Of a DNA stretch of 64,000 nt, positions 57,485-64,000 are shown piece after piece; within the stretch, counting starts at the first letter, position 1; each line of letters starts with the position of its first letter. The notes under the pieces are model-generated. The model did not search any database, was not told where the DNA came from, and was given only the letters and a program-made list of their open reading frames with translations. Source of the DNA: Macropodus opercularis (Eukaryota; Chordata; Actinopteri; Anabantiformes; Osphronemidae). The stretch covers positions 12,470,501 through 12,534,500 of the forward strand of contig CM061106.1 in the NCBI GenBank assembly GCA_030770545.1, given 5' to 3'. Both the position numbers and the translations under genes were made by a program.

Positions 57485-59807
57485 TTAACACTAGAAGTCC
57501 CAGAGATTTCTAACCCTCCTTTGGCCAAGTGGATGCTAACTGGCTAGTCTTTTGGCTATCATTAGCATCAATTCATGTGTAAATAAGGTCATTACCTGAG
57601 CAATCTGCAGGGGCTTTGGGGGGGTGTGAGTGAATGGTTGCTGGTGGCTTGTTTGTATGCGTGGGGGAGGGATGGCTGCTAAAAGCAGAAAACATGTTTG
57701 ACCAGATTTCCCCCGCTTTGCTGCTCCTCAACCAAAAAAGAGCCTGTTTGTGGACTGACCTGACAGAGACAGTGAAAGATGGCACAGTGTGGCATGAAGA
57801 ACAGGTGGGGACGTGTCTCCCTTTCACCCCAATCAAAGCGTAGGCTGCAGATGGAGAGGCAACGGCTAAGGCCAGGAAAAGTATCTCGAGTCGCCTTCAG
57901 AGCTTCCTGTGTTTCATCATCATCATGTTCATTGACATGCTTCATAGCATTCAAGAATAGACTATAAAAACATGCACAGGAAGATGTTCATGGTCCTCCC
58001 TGAACTAATGGCATTTATTGCAATTGTCATCTTGCGGGTGATTACCAAGGTTCCATCACGTAGTACCTTGGTAATGGTTGCTGGTGGCTTGTTTGTATGT
58101 GTGGGGGAGGGAGAGCTGCTAAAAGCAGAGAACTTGAGTCTCCTGGATGAATGAGAATCTTCACAGACTTGATTTACCATTCAATTCTTCATTCATGAAT
58201 TCAATTCATTCTCACATTGGAATGTAGGGTCTTGCCCAGGTATAAAAAGGTATGAATTAACACATCTACTTGCACGCAGCTTGCTCTCAGATGAGAGGTA
58301 ATTCCTTTTGTACCCAGGTGGATAAAATCTCACTGCACATAGCCTACTACTTCAGTGCCCTCAAGAATTCTGTGGTGTACGAACCTCCTCTCCAAGAAAA
58401 GAAAATGCAGAGAAGACTCACCACACAGCAGGCCTTGGAAATGAACCTGAGTGAAGTAAACCCTTGCGACTCAGATGGAGAAGACATAGAACTTCAGCCG
58501 GATTCAGACTCAGAGTCTGATCTGTCTTCAGGTTAGGTTTCATTTCATATTATTTCCTATTTCATTTGAAACCAGTAAGTGGAAAACACCAAAAAAGCAG
58601 AGTGGAGTGACATAAATCATTTGTCACCAATTGCATCACGTCCTACAACCCTGGTCTACATATCACCGTTGATGAACGGCTTTTCCCGTCAAAGACTCGC
58701 TGCTGTTTCCTGCAGTATATTGCAACTAAACCTGACAAGTTTGGGATCAAGTTTTGGGTGGCTTGTGACCTAAAATCCAAGTACATTTGTAACGTCCTCC
58801 CATATCTTGGCAAGGATCCTAGTCGTCCCAGTGGAGAGAGACTGACTGAAAATGTAGTGATGAGGCTGATGGAACCATTCAAGGGCAGAAATGTTACCAC
58901 GGACAATTTCTTCACATCGCTGTCACTTGCGCATTAACTTCTTAGCCGGAAAACTACGTACTACGCTGACGGCGTATGCGCCCAAACGGAAGAAGACCGT
59001 CTACATTCTTAGCAGCATGCACAGCGTGATTCAGACTGAGAATACCACCAAAAGGAAGCCAAACACTGTCACCCTTTACAACACCACAAAGTGCGGCGTG
59101 GATGTGATGGACCAGATGGTGCGGGAGTACACTGTCCGCACAGGGACACGGCGCTGGACAGTTGCCGTGTCCTATAACATGATTGACATGGCAGCACTGA
59201 ATGCACATGTGCTGTATCAAGCAGGCACCGGAAAGACGGGTGGACTTCCTGGTGGAACTTGCAAGAGAGTTGGCTAACTCTCATATGTGTGCGAAGAAGG
59301 CAAGAAAAGAACAATTGCTTGGACACAACCCTCCACACCAAGCCCTGGAAAAAGAGCCATGTGTCAGGTCAAACACCACTGCAAGAACAATCATGCCACT
59401 GTGCGATGTGTTCACTGCTACAGATACACATGTGGTAAATGCAGACGGCAGAAACCATGGCAGTGCCAGGATTGTGCGTGATTGCTGGAATGTACTCACT
59501 CACTTTTTAATATTATTTGTAAATATGTGTACAAATGGTTGGTTTCTTTAATTCATTTTGTACTGTTTTTATCAATAAATCTTTGCAACAAAGGAAAAAA
59601 GCATGTGGTGATTTCTCCCTAAGATGCAAAGTGAAACACAAGTTTCCTTGAGGTGGCTCAGCATGGCCCCACGTCTTTTACATAACAAAAGCAATCGTTC
59701 ACAGCTGATTAAGGGTATTAGCCCAAAGCCTTCGAGCCGATCGGCTCGCCGGCGGGTTTTATAGGTAGAAAAGCCAAATGGCTCATCTCTGGGACTTCTA
59801 GTGTTAA
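57485..59807. mobile_element. piggyBac-like transposon (2315 bp) with TTAA duplications
   Basis: The element proper is 57489-59803. It begins CACTAGAAGTCCCAGAGA and ends with the exact reverse complement, perfect 18-base terminal inverted repeats. It is flanked by TTAA at 57485-57488 and 59804-59807, the piggyBac target site. It encodes a broken piggyBac-type transposase on the plus strand. A 55-60 base internal direct repeat (GGTTGCTGGTGGCTTGTTTG...) occurs near 57637 and 58075. Intact ends and duplications with a dead gene suggest it moved with help from another copy, or decayed after insertion. Confidence 0.93.
58405..59481 (+). pseudogene. piggyBac-type (PGBD) transposase, broken
   Basis: Family parts appear in order but in different frames. 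Acidic N-terminus (MQRRLTTQQALEMNLSEVNP, 58405-58536). Then HITVDERLFPSKTRCCFLQY near 58655, with the first catalytic Asp, and KFGIKFWVACDLKSKY. TTDNFFTSLSLA near 58900 carries the second Asp, and CGVDVMDQMVREYTVR near 59092 the third. RRWTVAVSYNMIDMAALNAH follows. A C-terminal Cys-rich domain with CVHCYRYTCGKC ends near 59479. Deletions are evident between the N-terminus and core and after SLSLA. The transposase would cut and paste DNA at TTAA; this copy cannot make a full protein. Confidence 0.88.
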
Positions 59808-60210
59808 CTCTTCCATCCTAAAATGCCACCAGCATACTCTTACTGCAAAGAAGCTTTGTGTGTTAAGACACCTGCTACCATCATATCCAGCAGCACAGCA
59901 TCACATTACAACAGTTTCACAGTAGAGATGAACCTTAGTTAAAGTTTTTAATATGCTTTGCCTTAAAGCAAATGTTTTCACCACAAAACATTTGTGAACG
60001 TGTTGAGTTTATGAACTCAATGAATCTGAACAGATTCATTTGCTGCACACAGTTTGCTGTAGACGTGTAAATCTAATATTCATCAAATAGTCTGTTATTT
60101 CGTTTTAAAATGTTACTTGACATATACTTGTAAATGTGATGGAAACAGCGGAGTGAACTAGGAAGTTAAGCCTTCTGTGTAATAGCTCCACCCAGTGGAA
60201 GGTTGTAGTG
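59808..60210. other. Original 3' flank of ZNF-B
   Basis: It starts CTCTTCCATCCTAAAATGCC, the continuation of the ZNF 3' flank that in ZNF-A is uninterrupted (near 12610-12635, complement). Positions 60120-60210 match the repeat at 7400-7500. Confidence 0.6.
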
Positions 60211-60217
60211 ATGACAG

Positions 60218-60230
60218 GAAAGTTCCTGAA
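60218..60230 (+). promoter_or_regulatory. Perfect three-unit heat-shock element
   Basis: GAAAGTTCCTGAA fits nGAAnnTTCnnGAAn exactly, about 116 bases before the Hsp30-like reading frame. HSF1 binding is expected from the consensus. A looser GGAAGGTTG half-match lies just upstream at 60198. In place of a TATAAAAG-type box there is TTAGAAAAG near 60256. Confidence 0.7.
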
Positions 60231-60345
60231 GCACCTGGAGCTGCTCCATGTAGATTAGAAAAGCTGAGACACAAAGCAACACAGAGACATAGAGGTGAAC
60301 AGACGCTGAACATTGTTCCATCCCAGCACTAAACACACTCTGAAC

Positions 60346-60832
60346 ACGCTGTGCTCTCATGGATTCAGCTCTGCCCTCAGTCCCTTCATGGGCGTCTGCT
60401 GTCCTGGACGCAGTCTGTGGCCAGAGGTCAGACCTCTGCTCTACCAGCAGCATCTACTGCACAGAAACCTCCAGACTTCAACACCAGATCCTGGAGGAGA
60501 CGGAGCCTTTCCACAGCAGTGTGGCCCTGCAGCCAGTCTCCTACCAGCTGGAGGAAGAGGGACAGACAGAGCAGCTGTCTGTCAGGCAGGTGGGCAGGAA
60601 GCTGACAGAGAAGAAGCAGGAGGACGGGAAAGACTCCTACTCTGCCAGACTGCAAGAGTTCAGACAGGAGTTGGATCTGCCTGAAGGACTGAACCCTGAA
60701 GCCGTCAGCTGCTGCATGGATCCAGACGGGAAGCTCCACATCCAGGCAGCCAAAGCTCCGAGTGTAGAGGAGGCTGAGAGAGAGGAGCTCAGAGAAAACA
60801 CACAGAAGCAGCAGCTCACAGCATCAACCTGA
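60346..60832 (+). pseudogene. Hsp30-like small heat-shock protein pseudogene
   Basis: Small heat-shock proteins are cytosolic chaperones built on an alpha-crystallin domain. The first frame reads LCSHGFSSALSPFMGV and SLWPEVRPLLYQQHLLHRNL. The second frame continues LQHQILEETEPFHSSVALQP, SVRQVGRKLTEKKQEDGK, LQEFRQELDLPEGLNPEAVS and CCMDPDGKLHIQAAKAP to a stop. The faults are several. The expected ATG before LCS is ACG (60346-60348), a frameshift lies near 60475, about 15 residues of the first alpha-crystallin strands are gone near 60555, and about five more after GRKL. Intronless, as in the Hsp30 family. A truncated protein from the ATG at 60359 lacks the proper N-terminus. Confidence 0.88.
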
Positions 60833-62095
60833 TCACAGTGATGATGGACCAATCACAGCAACGTTTGGTTTGTAGAAAGGTGAACTCATGTCCTCAGAGG
60901 CTTTGACATGTTGAATAGAAGCATTTTGTTAAACCAGAAAACAAATCTGTGTTTGCTCATATTTAATAATCTCACTGTCCAGCTGTTGGCAAACCTGGAG
61001 GCGATCAGTGAAACCAGAGTCGCCTTTGTTCACAGGCAGCGTCAGCATCAGAATAGTGACGTCAGGTTGAGGTCTGTGGACGTTTGCAGGACTCTGAGAC
61101 AAATGTACAAATACATTCAGTTTGTGATCCAGATGTTCAGATGTCTGTCAGCTCTGTGTTTACAGCTCATCCAGCTCCTGCCTGTTGTTCTGCATCACCC
61201 TGAATATTTAGAAATAAAGAATCTGTCACATATTTTGTGTAATAATTCAGTTTATAACACTGCTACACGCTGGATTCATTTCTATTGAAAACAATCTTTT
61301 CCAAAGACGCGAGGAATAATTTTCAGGATTAGGATAAACTCTTTAGAGTTTACGTTGGACAGTGTCCAGTATCAGACGTATGTGGACTCTCCCAGTTCTC
61401 CTGTTGAGAGATGTCACTCCGGTCGTTGGAGGGAACCTCTAGAAGGCCCAGCGGAGGCTTTGACACCAGAACTGGACGTCTGCTGTGTTGGTTTGGTCTT
61501 TCTCCCCCTCAGAACTCTGGACTGCTCACCTCAGATTCTGCTCCTCTCACGCTCCAGTCGTCTGGTGATGACCCAGCTGGGGCGTGTTCACCCTCATTCT
61601 CTGACGAGATCACGGTTAAGACAGTTCCAGTCTCCTCGCTCCTAGTTCATTTTATCGGTCCTGACAAATTCCAGCGTTTGATTGTTTTCGTAATTAACCA
61701 CACACTTATTTTCAAAATAAAAGCACACCGTGATTAAAACTTCAAAAAGACCAACTGAATACTGAGAATTCTGTCTAATACTTGGACATTGTGATGGTTA
61801 GTGGCAATGTTTATACTGGGTCATGATTCAACTCATGCTTCCACCTGCTCCATTCAAAATAAAAGTGACATTAAAATTTTAAGACTTAAATTTAATAGAG
61901 ATTATGATTATGGTTAGATAATTCTGGACAGTAATTAAAAGGGCTTTTCTTCATGTTAATAACCTGCTTCAACAATTCGTACGTCCTTTCAAAATACATT
62001 TAGTTACTGACAACTGAGCTTGTGCTTCATGCTGATGCTGAGAGGAATGTGTCTGAACACACAGCATCAGTGTTGTTGTGCTTGGGTTTGCGTAG
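60833..62095. other. No identifiable gene
   Basis: Plus frames at 60908-61288 and 61355-61737 have no recognised domain or convincing start; the second overlaps another open frame. Left unassigned. Confidence 0.35.
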
Positions 62096-62099
62096 CTCC

Positions 62100-62375
62100 A
62101 GACCAGTCAGGGTCTGACCTCTGTCCAGCATCAGGACCAGGGAAGGGAAGAAGACGCTTGAGGTGAGTCTGAAAAGTTGATGTTCACTCCAAGCCAGCAT
62201 CTGTGGGATGAGCTGCACCAACAGGCCTGATCCATGGAGGCCCTGCAACCCAACTTCCAGGACTTTAAGGATGTGCTGCTGACATCACAGCTCACCTTCA
62301 GGGTTCATGCCTTAATGGGTCAGGATTGGTTTGGCAGCAAACGATAGACCAGCAATATTAGACAGACAGATATAA
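62100..62375. mobile_element. DNA-transposon-derived fragment (probable Tc1/mariner type)
   Basis: The sequence CATCTGTGGGATGAGCTGCA, then GAGGCCCTGCAACCCAACTT, AGGATGTGCTGCTGACATCA and TTCATGCCTTAATGGGTCAG resembles from memory the transposase 3' part of a common fish element whose end carries AATATTAG-CAG. Frames are broken. Confidence 0.45.
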
Positions 62376-62995
62376 TGAGCCTCACGGGTTTAGTTTGATG
62401 CTTTGGAAACACATCATCCTAAAATGCTGCATTGCAGTTTGTCCAGTAGGAGGCAGCAAAGCTTCTGTAAATGACTTGTTCCAGGCGTGAACATGACAGT
62501 AGCTCATCAAGAACAAGTCCAGTTGTTCACCTGACGGTAATTCAGCGTCTGACTAGACTTAAGCCTTTGACCTTTCTGTGCCGTCTATTCAGGATTCCAG
62601 AGATTTTAATGAGCGTTTGAGTAGAGCCCAGAGTGGTGAGAACTTTCCGTCCTTTACTCGTATTGATTCCAGCCCCGTCACTCAGCTGCGTTGTCCATCC
62701 ATTCTGCTAATGTATTATCCATTTTCAGAACGTTAATATTTACAACCACAGATATAAATGTGCAGTCATTACATTTGTAGCTTTTATCATTCATTTATTT
62801 TATTTATTTATGTTCTGGTCTATAACATCTTAGGGAAACCTGCACAGTTTAATCCAATCCAATGTGTGACATCAGTAACAAACGTAAAGACCAACTATCA
62901 CCTTAAAAACTGTTCCTGTATTGGAGCAGCCTGTGCAGTGTCCCCAACAAAATGGCCAGTGAGCGTACGATGAATCAACAGATGAAACCCAGCCT
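62376..62995. other. No gene recognised
   Basis: Nothing supported. Confidence 0.4.
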
Positions 62996-63745
62996 CTAAC
63001 GTCCCAACACTCCACCACCTATAAAGGCTGCATTAAGGCCTGACCCATGGCTGAGCCATAACTGTCCACCGTTGGGCCGAACGTCGGCGTAGTTCTTGAC
63101 CAGCTGGGAGATCCTGACCCCTTTGATGTCCGACGGCACTTGATCATAATCGGACCACAGATACTCTGGAGACAGCACCTTAGTGGGTTTGTTGTACAGC
63201 AGGTACCTGCAGGACAGAGACGCAGGTGTGATATATGTATGTGGGACATGAAGGTTTCTGACACAGCGTGAATCAAACTAGCAGGTACATAAAGTACGAG
63301 TCTGGGTTTCAACATTAATAAGAAGAAACACTAATAAACGTGTGTGGGAATGAAAAGCGACACCGCACTATTTGAGGTGACTCTTCCTGCCACACAGCTT
63401 CAATGTGGTTCTTGGCGTCGGCCTGTGACTGATCGTAACAGTGTCTGAAAAAGGGAGAGAGTTTTTACTTCAATGGTAGAAAGTAATCAAATCAGCAAAA
63501 TGAATCTAAACATCAGTTAAAAAAACTGAGACTCTTTGACAACGAGTGGCCTGATAAGCAGCAATGAATAAGCTCCACTAGCTGCAGTAGCAGATGATTC
63601 CACCTTCATGTGCTTGTTTACCGGACCAGCTTGTCCATGTCCTCCAGGTCTCCCACACGGCAGCAGTGTAGTAGTATCTCCCTCGTCATTAGGGACGTAC
63701 GCCGTGGACTCCTGGCGACGCTCGGAAGGAAACTTATTTCTCGTC
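62996..63745 (-). pseudogene. GT6 glycosyltransferase (ABO/GBGT1-like) pseudogene, 3' exons
   Basis: GT6 enzymes are Golgi type II transferases adding alpha-1,3-Gal or GalNAc. Three blocks remain. The first (about 63745-63622) reads FPSERRQESTAYVPNDEGD, then in shifted frames YYYTAAVW and DLEDMDKLVR, with donor G|GTAAAC. The second (63444-63372) starts after TTTTTCAG with HCYDQSQADAKNHIEAVWQE. The third (63206 to a stop at 62996) follows CCTGCAG and reads YLLYNKPTKVLSPEYLWSDY and later VRISQLVKNYADVRPN. Two single- or two-base indels break block 1, one breaks block 2 near EES-HL, and the block 2 donor looks changed from GT to AT. The catalytic exons upstream lie beyond the window or are lost. 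Mammalian ABO keeps this region in one exon; fish structure was not checked. Confidence 0.72.
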
Positions 63746-64000
63746 GTCTACGGACAAAAGGGAGGAATTAAGAACAAGAGCAGGAAGCTGCAGCTGCCAC
63801 AGCAGTGGAAATGCTGAAAACATCATATGTGCACATGCTCTGTACAGAAATAGTCTCTTTGCATGAGTCAAATGAGTGAGATGGCGTCTGAGCGGACGAG
63901 ACGCTTCCTGCCTCTGCACCTTCAGTGTTTTCTAGTTGGTTGCTTTGTGGCCTCTGGCAGCATCGTGCACAATAAGCCTTATACTTCATGGCCCTTCTAC
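63746..64000. other. No gene recognised at the right edge
   Basis: No exon of the GT6 relic or another gene can be supported here. Confidence 0.4.

Overview
The window looks like teleost fish genomic DNA, probably percomorph. Evidence: GT-AG split genes, a FISNA-NACHT-LRR immune receptor of the fish-specific type, C2H2 zinc-finger genes, an Hsp30-type small heat-shock relic, and a mixed load of LINE (L2/Rex-like and RNase H-bearing I-like), Ty3/gypsy, Tc1/mariner and piggyBac sequences. There is no prokaryotic signature. All gene models below were built by eye from splice sites, phase and protein motifs.

Layout. 0-12 kb: repeat land with a decayed LINE, a probable solo LTR carrying a 16-bp minisatellite, a tRNA-Leu-like relic, a Ty3/gypsy LTR with primer-binding site and gag remnant, and a possible macro-domain scrap. 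12.7-18.8 kb: two-exon zinc-finger gene ZNF-A on the minus strand (13 fingers), its intron filled with repeats including a near-identical tandem duplication of a LINE 3' end. 19.5-26.3 kb: dispersed repeats, a 22-bp satellite (about 41 units), a long foldback element and two tandem LINE 3' ends. 26.4-28 kb: CALHM6-like gene with reading-frame lesions. 31.8-32.6 kb: 42-bp minisatellite. 33.2-41.1 kb: an eight-exon NLR gene (minus), 942 codons in phase from ATG to stop. 42-49 kb: LINE pieces, LTRs and a CpG-rich block. 51.2-51.7 kb: the last two exons of an Ig-superfamily-type receptor (transmembrane segment plus ITIM-like tail). 52.7-57.4 kb: ZNF-B on the plus strand (12 fingers), paralogous and inverted relative to ZNF-A. 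57.5-59.8 kb: a piggyBac-like element with perfect 18-bp terminal inverted repeats and TTAA duplications, inserted in the decayed tail of ZNF-B. 60.2-60.8 kb: Hsp30-like pseudogene behind a perfect heat-shock element. 63.0-63.75 kb: GT6 (ABO/GBGT1-like) glycosyltransferase pseudogene.

Taken together this is a rapidly evolving immune/zinc-finger neighbourhood. Intact genes (NLR, two ZNFs) sit among broken immune- or stress-related genes (CALHM6-like, Ig receptor tail, Hsp30, GT6, possibly macro domain). No known multi-gene pathway or operon-like system is visible. The most distinctive structures are the inverted ZNF pair with an unusual glutamine/aspartate-rich N-terminus, the piggyBac insertion that can be read against its empty paralogous site, and several recent tandem amplifications.
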